Below are positions 18,674 through 28,647 of a stretch of DNA of 64,000 bases, piece by piece. Under the pieces are notes generated by a model. That model searched no databases, had not been told where the DNA came from, and was given only the letters and a program-made list of their open reading frames with translations. How positions within the stretch are numbered: position 1 is the first letter of the stretch; each line of letters opens with the position of its first letter. Origin of the DNA: Vicingus serpentipes (GTDB lineage: Bacteria; Bacteroidota; Bacteroidia; Flavobacteriales_E; Vicingaceae); the NCBI RefSeq assembly GCF_007993035.1, contig NZ_VOOS01000003.1:89501-153500 (forward strand), given 5' to 3'. The position numbers were made by a program, and so were the translations under genes.

Positions 18674-19351
18674 ATGTTTGATAAAGACGAGTTCAGAAAA
18701 TATGCTACTAAACACAGAGGTATTAGTAGTACTGCTTACGATAAATATGCATCAATTCATGCTGATTATATTTCGCCAACTATTATAGAGGAACGTCAAA
18801 TGAATGTTGCTTCTATGGATGTGTTCTCTAGATTAATGATGGATAGAATCATTTTTTTAGGAACAGGAATTAATGATTATGTAGCTAACATAATACAAGC
18901 TCAATTGTTGTTTTTGGAGTCTGTTGATGCAAAAAAAGATATTCAAATTTACTTAAACTCACCGGGGGGTGGTGTTTATGCAGGTTTAGGAATTTACGAT
19001 ACAATGCAATATATAGCTCCAGATGTAGCTACTATTTGTACAGGTATGGCAGCTTCTATGGGTGCAGTTTTATTATGTGCTGGAGCAGAAGGTAAAAGAA
19101 CAGCTTTGCCTCACTCAAGAGTAATGATTCATCAGCCATTAGGAGGAGCTCAAGGGCAAGCATCAGATATCGAAATTACAGCTAGAGAAATTCAAAAGTT
19201 AAAGAAAGAATTGTATGATATTATCTCTAAACACTCAGGTAAAGATTATGACACGGTTTGGAAAGATAGTGACAGAGATTATTGGATGATTGCTCAAGAA
19301 GCTAAAGAATACGGAATGATTGATGAGGTTCTAGTTCGAGAAAAAAAATAA
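18674..19351 (+). CDS. clpP: ATP-dependent Clp protease proteolytic subunit
   Basis: A 225-residue serine peptidase that forms the tetradecameric degradation chamber used with ClpX or ClpC. The catalytic triad is Ser128 (GMAASMGA), His153 (MIHQPLGG) and probably Asp202 (SDRDYWM). The N-terminus begins MFDKDEFRKYATKHRGIS and is longer than in E. coli, as usual for Bacteroidota ClpP, implying processing. It stands alone; clpX and tig are not in the window. A GC-rich hairpin terminator follows. Confidence 0.96.
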   Translation: MFDKDEFRKYATKHRGISSTAYDKYASIHADYISPTIIEERQMNVASMDVFSRLMMDRIIFLGTGINDYVANIIQAQLLFLESVDAKKDIQIYLNSPGGGVYAGLGIYDTMQYIAPDVATICTGMAASMGAVLLCAGAEGKRTALPHSRVMIHQPLGGAQGQASDIEITAREIQKLKKELYDIISKHSGKDYDTVWKDSDRDYWMIAQEAKEYGMIDEVLVREKK

Positions 19352-19366
19352 AAATTCTAGGAATAT

Positions 19367-19398
19367 AAAGTCCGGTGCACATGTGCCGGACTTTTTTT
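19367..19398 (+). terminator. Hairpin terminator after clpP
   Basis: AAAGTCCGG pairs with CCGGACTTT (stem extended by wobble pairs inside), followed by T7. Confidence 0.9.
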
Positions 19399-19424
19399 AT
19401 AAACAATAATATCAATTGGCTTAA

Positions 19425-20732
<1,308 letters not shown>

Positions 20733-20752
20733 AAAATTAATCAAATAGTATA

Positions 20753-20784
20753 AAAAAATCCTCATCATTTGATGGGGATTTTTT
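20753..20784 (+). terminator. Hairpin terminator after eno
   Basis: AAAAAATCCTCATCA (20753-20767) pairs with TGATGGGGATTTTTT (20770-20784) with one G-T pair and a TT loop. Confidence 0.88.
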
Positions 20785-20830
20785 GTTTGTTTTTATCCAA
20801 AAAAGAACAATAAAAAATAATTTTAATTTA

Positions 20831-20858
20831 TTTGATATAATTAGAGTTAATTCGTTTG
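20831..20858 (+). promoter_or_regulatory. Putative promoter of gltA
   Basis: TTTG at 20831-20834, a 16-bp spacer, then TTCGTTTGC, which departs from TAnnTTTG at one base. It predicts a leader of about 60 nt to the ATG at 20925 and argues against the upstream TTG at 20856, which lies inside the box. Confidence 0.45.
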
Positions 20859-20924
20859 CAAATTAATTTTTCGTTGGGTAAATTCGCAAGACTCAGAGTG
20901 AGAAAATTAATAAAACCTATTTAT

Positions 20925-22208
20925 ATGTCAGAAGTTGCAAAATTAGAATTGAACGGGCAAACCTATGAGTTTCCTGTTATCGAAGGAACAGAAAATGAAA
21001 AAGCGATAGATATAACTAAGCTTAGAGGAGCAACAGGTTATATTACTATTGATCAAGGTTTCAAAAATACTGGTTCTTGTCAAAGTAGTATTACTTTTTT
21101 AGATGGTGAAAAAGGAATTTTAAGATATAGAGGATATTCAATTGAAGATTTAGCTGAAAAAGCTAGTTTTATTGAAGTTTCTTATGCTGTTATTTTTGGT
21201 GAATTACCAACTAAAACTCAGTTAGAGAAATTTGAAGATGACATCAGAAAACATACATTAGTAAATGAGGAAATGAAAGACATTATTGATGGCTTTCCTA
21301 AAAATGCTCACCCAATGGGTATTTTATCTTCATTAACAAGTGCTTTAACTGCTTTTAATCCTAAGCCGGTTGATGTAGATAGTCAAGAAGCAATATATAA
21401 TGCAGTTTGTAAAACAATAGCTAAGTTTTCTGTGCTTTCTACATGGGTGCACAGAAAAAGAGAAGGATTTCCAATGAATTACTATGATAATTCTAAAGGA
21501 TACGTAGAAAACTTTTTAACGATGATGTTTGCTATTCCTACTGAGGAATATAAAGTAAACCCAGTTGTTGTTGATGCATTAGATAAATTATTGATTTTAC
21601 ATGCTGACCATGAGCAAAACTGTTCAACTTCTACGGTTAGAGTTGTAGGTTCTTCTCATGCAGGTTTATTTGCTTCTATTTCTGCAGGTGTTTCTGCGTT
21701 GTGGGGGCCATTACATGGTGGAGCTAATCAAGCAGTAATTGAAATGCTAGAAGCTATTAAAGCTGATGGTGGTGATGTTGAGAAGTTTATTGCAAAAGCA
21801 AAAGATAAGGATGATCCATTTAGATTAATGGGCTTTGGACACAGAGTTTATAAAAACTTCGATCCAAGAGCTAAAATTATTAAGAAAGCTGCTGATGATG
21901 TTCTTGCTGCTTTAGGAGTTAATGATCCAGTATTAGATATTGCTAAAACATTAGAAAAAGCTGCTTTAGAAGATGAATATTTTAAAGCAAGAAATTTATA
22001 TCCAAATGTTGATTTCTATTCAGGGATTATTTATAGAGCATTAGGTATTCCAACTGAAATGTTTACAGTAATGTTTGCTGTAGGTCGTTTACCAGGTTGG
22101 ATTGCTCAATGGATTGAAATGAGATTAAATTCAGAGCCAATTGGAAGACCACGTCAGGTTTATACTGGAGAAAATTTAAGAGCATTTAAAGAGATTTCAA
22201 ACAGATAA
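20925..22208 (+). CDS. gltA: Citrate synthase
   Basis: A 427-residue type II citrate synthase condensing oxaloacetate and acetyl-CoA at entry to the TCA cycle. Key regions are FKNTGSCQSSITFLDGEKG near the start, HADHEQNCSTSTVR with a catalytic histidine, GPLHGGANQAVIEML with the second, and MGFGHRVYKNFDPRAK with the oxaloacetate-binding arginine. The frame also opens at a TTG at 20856, but the ATG at 20925 (MSEVAKLELNGQTYEF) matches the usual family start and follows a promoter-like box. Confidence 0.97.
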   Translation: MSEVAKLELNGQTYEFPVIEGTENEKAIDITKLRGATGYITIDQGFKNTGSCQSSITFLDGEKGILRYRGYSIEDLAEKASFIEVSYAVIFGELPTKTQLEKFEDDIRKHTLVNEEMKDIIDGFPKNAHPMGILSSLTSALTAFNPKPVDVDSQEAIYNAVCKTIAKFSVLSTWVHRKREGFPMNYYDNSKGYVENFLTMMFAIPTEEYKVNPVVVDALDKLLILHADHEQNCSTSTVRVVGSSHAGLFASISAGVSALWGPLHGGANQAVIEMLEAIKADGGDVEKFIAKAKDKDDPFRLMGFGHRVYKNFDPRAKIIKKAADDVLAALGVNDPVLDIAKTLEKAALEDEYFKARNLYPNVDFYSGIIYRALGIPTEMFTVMFAVGRLPGWIAQWIEMRLNSEPIGRPRQVYTGENLRAFKEISNR

Positions 22209-22225
22209 TATTATAAGTTATATTT

Positions 22226-22260
22226 AAAAAAGGTTGTTCATTAATTGAGCAACCTTTTTT
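22226..22260 (+). terminator. Hairpin terminator after gltA
   Basis: AAAAAAGGTTGTTCA pairs with TGAGCAACCTTTTTT (one G-T pair), with further T residues to 22263. Confidence 0.88.
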
Positions 22261-22304
22261 TTTGCCGCTTATGTAATTTGATTTTATATCTGTTTAGAAA
22301 CAAT

Positions 22305-22312
22305 TAAATTTG
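22305..22312 (+). promoter_or_regulatory. Putative -7 box of the ABC export operon
   Basis: TAAATTTG is an exact -7 match ending only 4 bp before the ATG at 22317; a TTTG lies 24 bp further upstream (22277-22280). A leaderless transcript is predicted. Confidence 0.45.
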
Positions 22313-22316
22313 TTAT

Positions 22317-23270
22317 ATGGATTTGTTACATGTAAAAAGAGTGTATAAAAGTTATGCAAGCCACAAAGCCTTGCATAATGTTTCTATACATATTCCCGAG
22401 CAAAGTATTTTTGGATTGTTAGGTCCAAATGGGGCTGGTAAAACATCGTTAATTCGAATAATCAATCAAATTACTGCTCCTGATAAAGGAGAAGTGTTTT
22501 TTGAAAAAGAAAAACTATCTCCAAAACATATTTCTCAAATTGGTTATTTGCCAGAGGAAAGAGGTTTGTATAAAAAAATGAAAGTGGGGGAGCAGGCTTT
22601 GTATTTAGCTCAGTTAAAAGGGATGGCTAAAAATGAAGCGAAAGTAAAGCTTCAGAATTGGTTTGAAAAATTTGATATTGCTCCTTGGTGGGATAAAAAA
22701 GTGGAAGAATTATCTAAAGGAATGGCTCAAAAGGTTCAGTTTATTACAACTGTTTTGCACGAACCTAAATTGTTAATTTTAGATGAACCATTTAGTGGCT
22801 TTGACCCAATAAATACAAACTTAATAAAGAAAGAGATTTTAGAATTAAGAGAAAATGGTAGTACGATTATTTTTTCTACGCACAATATGGAGTCGGTTGA
22901 AGAGATTTGTGATAGCATAGCATTGATAAATAAATCAAGAAAGATTTTGGATGGGAATGTTGATGAAATTAGACATCAATACAGATCAAATACATACGAA
23001 ATAGTTTTTGTAGGAAATATGATTGCATTTTCAACAGCACTTTGGACGGGGTTTGAGATTTTAAAATCTTCTACAGAAAATGGTAAAAGTAGAGTTGAGG
23101 TTAAGGGAACATCACCAAATGCTAGTGTAAATTCTTTAATTGGAGCATTGGTTAGTCAGGTAAAAATTATTTCTGTAAATGAGCATACGCCAAGTATGAA
23201 TGAAATTTTTATTCAAAAAGTTCAAGAAGTAATGCCCGAATCATTAGAAGAAGGAGGAGATGATGAATAA
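22317..23270 (+). CDS. ABC transporter ATP-binding protein (NatA-like)
   Basis: A 317-residue ABC ATPase. Walker A is GPNGAGKTS near 36-44, the signature is LSKGMAQKVQF near 136 (a divergent LSGGQ, usual in NatA/CcmA-like exporters), Walker B is LLILDEPFSGFDP, and the switch histidine is in FSTHNMES. About 90 residues follow the nucleotide-binding domain, typical of the DUF4162-type C-terminal extension. It overlaps the permease gene by 11 bp. Together they form a two-gene ABC-2 exporter; the substrate is unknown, and sodium or drug export is only a family analogy. Confidence 0.92.
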   Translation: MDLLHVKRVYKSYASHKALHNVSIHIPEQSIFGLLGPNGAGKTSLIRIINQITAPDKGEVFFEKEKLSPKHISQIGYLPEERGLYKKMKVGEQALYLAQLKGMAKNEAKVKLQNWFEKFDIAPWWDKKVEELSKGMAQKVQFITTVLHEPKLLILDEPFSGFDPINTNLIKKEILELRENGSTIIFSTHNMESVEEICDSIALINKSRKILDGNVDEIRHQYRSNTYEIVFVGNMIAFSTALWTGFEILKSSTENGKSRVEVKGTSPNASVNSLIGALVSQVKIISVNEHTPSMNEIFIQKVQEVMPESLEEGGDDE

Positions 23271-24573
23271 AATAGCATTAATTATAAAAAGAGAATACCT
23301 AACTAGAGTTAAGAAAACTTCCTTTTTGGTGATGACCCTAGTTGGACCATTGCTAATGGCAGCACTAATGATAGTCCCAGCGTGGTTGGCATTAAAAGAT
23401 AAAGATGTTCAAATTGTTGAGGTAATTGATGAAACAGGACAGTTTATTAATCAATTTGAAAGTACAGAGACTTTAAAGTTTGACCATCAATTTATAAGTA
23501 TTGAAAAAGCAAAAGAAGATTTTTACGAGACAAAATATACTTCAATTTTGTATATCAATTCACTTGATAAAAATGCTGAAGTTGAAATGTTTTATAAAAA
23601 ACAACCTGGTGTTTCAACAATAAAACAAATTGAAAACACAATAGAATCAGCAATTAATAGTATAGAGCTTAAAAATAAGTTCAACATAACTAAAGATCAG
23701 TTAGAAGAATCAAAATCTAGTATTACAGTAAAAACTATATATAGAGATATTACAGGTAGTGAAGAATCTAAAAGTTCAACTATAAGTAGTGTTTTGGGGT
23801 TAGCTGGAGCTGTAATGATTTACTTCTTTGTATTTATGTATGGTATACAGGTAATGCGAGGAGTAATCGAAGAGAAAACGAGCAGAATAGTAGAGATTAT
23901 TATTTCTTCAGTGAAGCCTTTTCAGTTAATGATGGGTAAAATTTTAGGAATTGCATTAGTTGGTTTAACCCAATTTATTTTATGGATGGTTTTAACAGGA
24001 ACAATTGTAACGGTTGCTCAGGTTGCTCTTAACCAATCTATCGATATGTCATCAACTCCTCCTGGAATTGAAGAAGCAATGCAAGGACAAAACATTCAAC
24101 TTGATAAGCAAAAAATGTTGACTCAGTTTGAATCAATAATCGATGAAATACCAATATTTCAAATGCTGTTTTCATTTTTGTTTTATTTCTTAGGAGGATA
24201 TCTTTTATACGCAGCATTATTAGCAGCTATTGGATCTGCTGTAGATAGTGAAGCCGATACTCAACAATTTATGATGCCAGTAACTATTCCATTAATTTTC
24301 TCGTTTGTAGTAGCACAGACTGTTATTGAAAACCCTGATGGAGCAATGGCTTTTTGGTTGTCAATATTTCCGTTAACTTCACCTATAATAATGATGGTGA
24401 GAATCCCTTTTGGTGTTGATGCATGGGAATTAATACTTTCTATGGTGTTACTTGTATTAGGGTTTGTGGGAACAACGTGGATGGCAGGTAAAATATATCG
24501 AACAGGGATATTAATGTATGGTAAAAAAGTAAATTATAAAGAGCTTTGGAAATGGCTTTTCTATAAAGGATAA
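23260..24573 (+). CDS. ABC-2 type permease (NatB-like)
   Basis: A 437-residue membrane protein: one N-terminal transmembrane helix (about 21-45), an extracytoplasmic domain about 46-165, then five or six helices in the C-terminal half (IYFFVFMYGIQVMRGVIEEK, LVGLTQFILWMVLTGTIV, FLFYFLGGYLLYAALLAAIG). EEKTSRIVEIIISSVKPFQL is the conserved cytoplasmic segment of NatB-type permeases. The start overlaps the ATPase stop, with AGGAGG immediately upstream of two consecutive ATG codons (23260 and 23263), one of the few clear Shine-Dalgarno sequences here. Confidence 0.92.
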   Translation: MMNKIALIIKREYLTRVKKTSFLVMTLVGPLLMAALMIVPAWLALKDKDVQIVEVIDETGQFINQFESTETLKFDHQFISIEKAKEDFYETKYTSILYINSLDKNAEVEMFYKKQPGVSTIKQIENTIESAINSIELKNKFNITKDQLEESKSSITVKTIYRDITGSEESKSSTISSVLGLAGAVMIYFFVFMYGIQVMRGVIEEKTSRIVEIIISSVKPFQLMMGKILGIALVGLTQFILWMVLTGTIVTVAQVALNQSIDMSSTPPGIEEAMQGQNIQLDKQKMLTQFESIIDEIPIFQMLFSFLFYFLGGYLLYAALLAAIGSAVDSEADTQQFMMPVTIPLIFSFVVAQTVIENPDGAMAFWLSIFPLTSPIIMMVRIPFGVDAWELILSMVLLVLGFVGTTWMAGKIYRTGILMYGKKVNYKELWKWLFYKG

Positions 24574-24585
24574 AATTAAAATATT

Positions 24586-25758
24586 ATGGCTAGCATATTA
24601 ATAATAGATGATGAAAGACCAATTAGAAATACATTAAAAGAAATTTTAGAGTACGAAAAATTTAAGGTTGATGAGGCAGAAGATGGTCCGAGTGGATTGG
24701 AGAAAATTAAATCAGGAAAATATGATTTAATAATGTGCGATATTAAAATGCCAATAATGGATGGATTAGAGGTCTTGGAAAAGGCTGTTGATTTAGGTAT
24801 TGATACTCCTATCGTTATGATTTCTGGTCATGGTACGATAGAGACCGCGGTTGAAGCTTTGAAAAAAGGAGCTTATGATTTTATTGCTAAACCTTTAGAT
24901 TTAAATCGTTTATTAGTAACGGTTCGTAATGCTATAGATAGAAAAGAGTTGGTTCAGGAAACCAAAAAATTACGAAGAAAAGTAAGTGGAGGGAAAGGTC
25001 AAACCCAAATAATTGGAGATTCTGAAGGGGTAAAACATGTAAAAGAAATGATTGCTAAAGTTGCACCAAGTGATGCAAGAGTTTTAATTACAGGAGGGAA
25101 TGGAACAGGGAAAGAATTGGTGGCTAGAAGCTTACATGAACAATCAGAAAGAAGTAAAGCCCCTTTTGTTGAGGTAAACTGTGCAGCAATTCCTTCAGAA
25201 CTTATAGAGAGTGAATTATTTGGGCACGAAAAAGGTGCTTTTACTTCAGCTATTAAACAGCGTAAAGGTTGTTTTGAACAAGCCGAAGGAGGGACTCTTT
25301 TTCTGGATGAAATAGGCGATATGAGTCTTTCTGCGCAAGCAAAAGTTTTACGTGCTTTACAAGAAAGTAGAATTACTAGAGTTGGTGGAGAAAAAGAAAT
25401 TTCTGTTAATGTTCGTGTGTTAGCTGCAACGAATAAAGACTTAGTAAAAGAAATCGCTGAAAATAATTTTAGAGAAGATTTATATCATCGTTTGGGGGTT
25501 ATTTTGATTCATGTACCTTCATTAAACGAGAGAAAAGATGATGTTCCAATTTTAGCAAATTACTTTTTAGAGCAATTATGCCAAGACCACGGTACAGCGA
25601 TTAAGGAGTTTGATAAGGCTGCCTTAGAAGAATTGAAAAAAGTAGATTGGACTGGTAATATTAGAGAGTTAAGAAACATTGTAGAGCGTTTAATCATTCT
25701 TTGTGATAAAGTAATTACAGCTGCAGATATAAAAATGTATGCAAATCCGAAAGGGTAG
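24586..25758 (+). CDS. Sigma-54-dependent response regulator lacking the DNA-binding domain
   Basis: A 390-residue NtrC-family protein. The receiver domain is residues 1-120 with phospho-acceptor Asp52 (MCDIKMP) and Lys102. The sigma-54 AAA+ domain is about 140-375: Walker A GGNGTGKE at 170-177 (Asn in place of the usual Glu-Ser), GAFTSA at 217-222 in place of GAFTGA, Walker B TLFLDE, and the arginine finger region FREDLYHRLGV. The protein ends 15 residues after the NIRELRNIVERLI segment, so the Fis-type helix-turn-helix usual at the C-terminus is absent. It follows the ABC exporter by 12 bp, so they are probably co-transcribed. No partner histidine kinase is adjacent. Confidence 0.92.
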   Translation: MASILIIDDERPIRNTLKEILEYEKFKVDEAEDGPSGLEKIKSGKYDLIMCDIKMPIMDGLEVLEKAVDLGIDTPIVMISGHGTIETAVEALKKGAYDFIAKPLDLNRLLVTVRNAIDRKELVQETKKLRRKVSGGKGQTQIIGDSEGVKHVKEMIAKVAPSDARVLITGGNGTGKELVARSLHEQSERSKAPFVEVNCAAIPSELIESELFGHEKGAFTSAIKQRKGCFEQAEGGTLFLDEIGDMSLSAQAKVLRALQESRITRVGGEKEISVNVRVLAATNKDLVKEIAENNFREDLYHRLGVILIHVPSLNERKDDVPILANYFLEQLCQDHGTAIKEFDKAALEELKKVDWTGNIRELRNIVERLIILCDKVITAADIKMYANPKG

Positions 25759-25856
25759 TGTTCAGATTTTAACTAATCCCTAATTAAATTAGAAGTACCT
25801 TTGCATTTCATTTCGAAATGACATTAACAAATAATCTCATTTCATAAAAAGATTAT

Positions 25857-27101
25857 ATGTCATTTGACTCATTAGGGTTATCAGCTCCTTTATTAAAAGC
25901 TGTAAGCAAAAAAGGTTATACTAAGCCTTCAACAATACAACAAAAAGCAATACCATTAGTTTTAGAAGGAAGAGACGTTTTGGCTTCGGCTCAAACAGGA
26001 ACAGGAAAAACAGCAGGGTTTACCTTGCCTATTTTACAAATTTTATCACAAACTAAACAATTACACCGAAGACCAATAAGAGCATTGGTGCTAACACCAA
26101 CAAGAGAATTGGCTGCTCAGATTTATGAAAATGTAAGAGAATACAGTGAGTTTATCGATTTTCGTTCGGCAGTAATATTTGGTGGGGTAAATCAAAACCC
26201 GCAAATACGAGCTATAAAAGGAGGGTTAGATTTATTGGTAGCCACACCAGGTCGTTTATTAGATTTACACAATCAAGGAGAAATTTCTTTAGCTAATATT
26301 GAGATTTTAGTGTTAGATGAAGCTGATCGTATGTTGGATATGGGATTTTTACATGACATTAAAAAAATAATGGCATTGTTACCCAACAAAAGACAAAACT
26401 TATTGTTTTCAGCTACTTTTTCAAAAGACATAAAAAAACTGGCAAATACTATATTGCATAATCCAGTTTTAGTTGAGGCTGAACCAGAAAATACGACTGC
26501 TGAAAAAGTAAATCAGCGTGGGTATAAAGTGGATAGAGGTAGAAAAACAGAGTTAGTAATAAAACTAATTTCTGAAGGAAACTGGAAGCAAGTGTTAATT
26601 TTTACCAGAACCAAACATGGAGCGAACAAGCTAAGTGAAAAATTGGTGAAAGCAGGTATTTCATCTGCTGCCATTCATGGTAATAAAACGCAAAATGCAA
26701 GAACAAAAGCGTTGGCCGATTTTAAAAGTGGAAAAGCAAGTGTTTTAGTTGCTACCGATATTGCTGCTCGTGGTTTAGATATACCATTATTGCCTCATGT
26801 AATTAACTATGAATTACCAAATATACCAGAAGATTATGTTCATCGTATCGGGCGAACAGGAAGAGCTGGAGCAAGTGGAGAAGCTATTTCGTTAATAGAT
26901 TTTGAAGAGTATGAATATGTTAGAGATATCGAAAAACTATTAGGACATAAGCTGCAAAGTGAAACTGTTCCTGGTTTCGATTTAGAAAATATACCATCGC
27001 CTCCAAAACAAGAAAGAGGACCAAGAAGACCAAGAAATGATAAGCCAAAAGCAAGCAACCAAAAACGAAATTCAAATAATTTTAAGGGGAATAGGAGGTA
27101 G
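25857..27101 (+). CDS. rhlE: DEAD-box RNA helicase (RhlE type)
   Basis: A 414-residue ATP-dependent RNA helicase. Motifs in order: Q motif ([15 protein letters not shown]), [11 protein letters not shown], Ia PTRELAAQI, Ib [52 protein letters not shown]. The tail from about 370 is basic and Pro/Arg/Asn-rich ([18 protein letters not shown]) and probably binds RNA. This matches RhlE-like helicases in ribosome assembly or RNA decay. The stop codon abuts the left end of the 27102-28550 inserted element by one base, so the normal downstream sequence has been displaced or replaced. Confidence 0.93.
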   Translation: MSFDSLGLSAPLLKAVSKKGYTKPSTIQQKAIPLVLEGRDVLASAQTGTGKTAGFTLPILQILSQTKQLHRRPIRALVLTPTRELAAQIYENVREYSEFIDFRSAVIFGGVNQNPQIRAIKGGLDLLVATPGRLLDLHNQGEISLANIEILVLDEADRMLDMGFLHDIKKIMALLPNKRQNLLFSATFSKDIKKLANTILHNPVLVEAEPENTTAEKVNQRGYKVDRGRKTELVIKLISEGNWKQVLIFTRTKHGANKLSEKLVKAGISSAAIHGNKTQNARTKALADFKSGKASVLVATDIAARGLDIPLLPHVINYELPNIPEDYVHRIGRTGRAGASGEAISLIDFEEYEYVRDIEKLLGHKLQSETVPGFDLENIPSPPKQERGPRRPRNDKPKASNQKRNSNNFKGNRR

Positions 27102-27298
27102 TTTCGTTTAACGACCCGGCTATGCGTAGTGCGGGATTTGAAAAGCGGAGTTTTCAAATCTGCACGTAGCCAAGAGTTTATATTTTGTTTTTAATTTATT
27201 CACTTTAAATACCAAAATAAAGTATTGGCGGACTTCATTAATAGCACTGACCTTTCGTTTAGCAGAAAACCCGCATTACGTATAGCCCTTGTTGTGCG
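27102..27298. repeat. Structured left end of an inserted cassette (inverted-repeat array)
   Basis: About 197 bp of unusual, locally GC-richer sequence. Elements seen: outer repeat TTTCGTTTAACGAC (27102-27115), matched in inverted form at 28537-28550 (12 of 14); an 18-bp arm GGCTATGCGTAGTGCGGG (27118-27135) paired with CCCGCATTACGTATAGCC (27270-27287), the only differences being two G-T pairs; an inner perfect 10-bp hairpin GATTTGAAAA / TTTTCAAATC (27135-27160); a second partial CGTAGCC (27165-27171); and GTTGTGCG (27291-27298), inverted at 28493-28500. The whole can fold into one long branched hairpin. No open frame is credible here. Confidence 0.8.
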
Positions 27299-27305
27299 TT
27301 CGTTT

Positions 27306-28382
27306 TTAATATATTCGGTCAAATGCTTTTCCATTAAATTTATAAACGGCAGCTGGAGATTCGCCTGCAAAAAGCAGTTCATTCTTTTTCGTTTTGTAAA
27401 TAGTCCAAATATTATCACTCTTCACACCGTCTTCTTTTGTGTAATTCTTAAACTCATTCGTGTTTGGGTTGTACTTCCATATGCCTGAATAAACTGTACC
27501 GAACCACATATTACCCAAAGAATCTTCTGCTATTGAAAAGGCTCTATGAAGTGTGTTTTCATCATTATCTCCCTCATCTAAATTATGTCTCTTTGTAAAA
27601 TTTATAGTCTCATTTCCATCATATACAAATATGCCGGCTCCATTGTCAGCAATCCATAGTTTTCCTTCACTATCAACAAAAATCCCCCGAATTCCTATTT
27701 GGCGTTCATCATTTTGTCTTCCCATCTCCTCACGACCAATTGTAATAAAAGAGTTGTTTTTTAGTCCAAAAACCTTCTCCATGGTTCCGACCCAAATAGT
27801 ACTATCCTTTCCAATATAGGCTTTAGTAGTTGGATAGTATAGGTATTTATTGTTATCATCTTTTTTTAATGGGAATGGAATAAACTGAGTGTTATTACTA
27901 TTCAAATTATAAATCCCTGGCTCTACATATAAAGAACCGGTTGGGCTTAAACCTCGTTGAAACCAAATACCATTTTGATTCCCATTTGAGACTAAGTTGT
28001 TGTCAAATTTCTCTTCTATAAATCGTTTGCCATTGTATCGGAAAATTTTGAAGCCATCTTCTATCCAAATTGTTCCATTTATGTCTTTATGAAGATTGCC
28101 AACAATATTTAATCCATCATTTTCGGAAAAATAATACAATGCTTTTCCATCAAACTTTGCTACATAGTTTGGACTTGAAAACCAAAGGTTTCCTTTGCTG
28201 TCTTCTAAAATGTCACGAATACCACGAGTTTCTTTTAACCAAAGACTTGTGTCTATTGCAACTTCAAGACTATTTGCATTAGGTTTAGAAATTTGAGATT
28301 TTACTTGTCCATTACAAGCCAATAGAAGCGTAGTAAATGAAATTATTATAGACAAATTCATAAAGGTTAAAAATTTATTCAT
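27306..28382 (-). CDS. Two-component-regulator-type propeller lipoprotein in an inserted cassette
   Basis: A 358-residue lipoprotein. The ATG at 28382 is chosen over a TTG at 28409 because it begins a proper lipoprotein signal (MNKFLTFMNLSIIISFTTLL, then lipobox LLAC with Cys23). The mature part is a beta-propeller of Reg_prop-like repeats: DSKGNLWFSSPN, DSEGKLWIADNGAGIFVYDG, DSLGNMWFGTVYSGIWKYNP. Such propellers normally form the sensor half of hybrid two-component systems; here there is no Y_Y_Y domain, kinase or regulator, so it is a free-standing, probably surface or periplasmic, lipoprotein of unknown ligand. It is opposite in direction to its neighbours and bracketed exactly by inverted repeats, suggesting horizontal acquisition. 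Confidence 0.85.
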   Translation of the reverse strand: MNKFLTFMNLSIIISFTTLLLACNGQVKSQISKPNANSLEVAIDTSLWLKETRGIRDILEDSKGNLWFSSPNYVAKFDGKALYYFSENDGLNIVGNLHKDINGTIWIEDGFKIFRYNGKRFIEEKFDNNLVSNGNQNGIWFQRGLSPTGSLYVEPGIYNLNSNNTQFIPFPLKKDDNNKYLYYPTTKAYIGKDSTIWVGTMEKVFGLKNNSFITIGREEMGRQNDERQIGIRGIFVDSEGKLWIADNGAGIFVYDGNETINFTKRHNLDEGDNDENTLHRAFSIAEDSLGNMWFGTVYSGIWKYNPNTNEFKNYTKEDGVKSDNIWTIYKTKKNELLFAGESPAAVYKFNGKAFDRIY

Positions 28383-28492
28383 TTTATTTTTTTCTAAACT
28401 TATAACCAACTATTTCATTTAGATACTTTCAATTGTAAAATTATGTCAATAAAGTGTAAATTTTCAATTTAGTTTCTTGGTTGGTCTAATGA

Positions 28493-28550
28493 CGCACAAC
28501 GCTGTTCTTGGAAACGTTTAAATGTTTCTTAAAACTGTTGTTAAACGAAG
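28493..28550. repeat. Right end of the inserted cassette
   Basis: CGCACAAC (28493-28500) is the inverted copy of GTTGTGCG at 27291-27298. GTTGTTAAACGAAG (28537-28550) is the inverted copy of the outer left repeat. Between them CGTTTAA and TTAAACG form another inverted pair. It lies upstream of the lipoprotein gene and just upstream of the marR regulatory region. Confidence 0.7.
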
Positions 28551-28612
28551 TTCGAGTATTTTTTTGATAAAGTCAAGTCTTTTTAACTAAGGAGAAAAAA
28601 TATTTTCTACCT

Positions 28613-28632
28613 ATATTATGCAAGCATAATAT
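28613..28632. promoter_or_regulatory. MarR operator site 1 (palindrome)
   Basis: ATATTATGC-AA-GCATAATAT, a perfect 9-bp inverted repeat with a 2-bp spacer, 34 bp upstream of marR. It covers the region where the -33 element would lie. Its centre is 32 bp from the centre of site 2, three helical turns. Confidence 0.65.
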
Positions 28633-28639
28633 ATTTTGT

Positions 28640-28647
28640 TATATTTG
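28640..28647 (+). promoter_or_regulatory. Putative -7 box of the marR-fad operon
   Basis: TATATTTG is an exact -7 match located between the two palindromic operator sites and touching the second. Binding of a dimer at either site should block polymerase. Confidence 0.55.

Noticed and set aside
20856-20924. N-terminal extension of citrate synthase from a TTG
   Set aside because: The extension overlaps a promoter-like box and is not part of the family; the ATG at 20925 fits.
27200-27488. Short open frames on both strands across the cassette's structured end
   Set aside because: They run through inverted repeats and the lipoprotein gene; composition and lack of start context mark them as chance frames.
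27102-28550. Classical insertion sequence
   Set aside because: No transposase frame is present and no target-site duplication could be recognised; the only gene is a lipoprotein.
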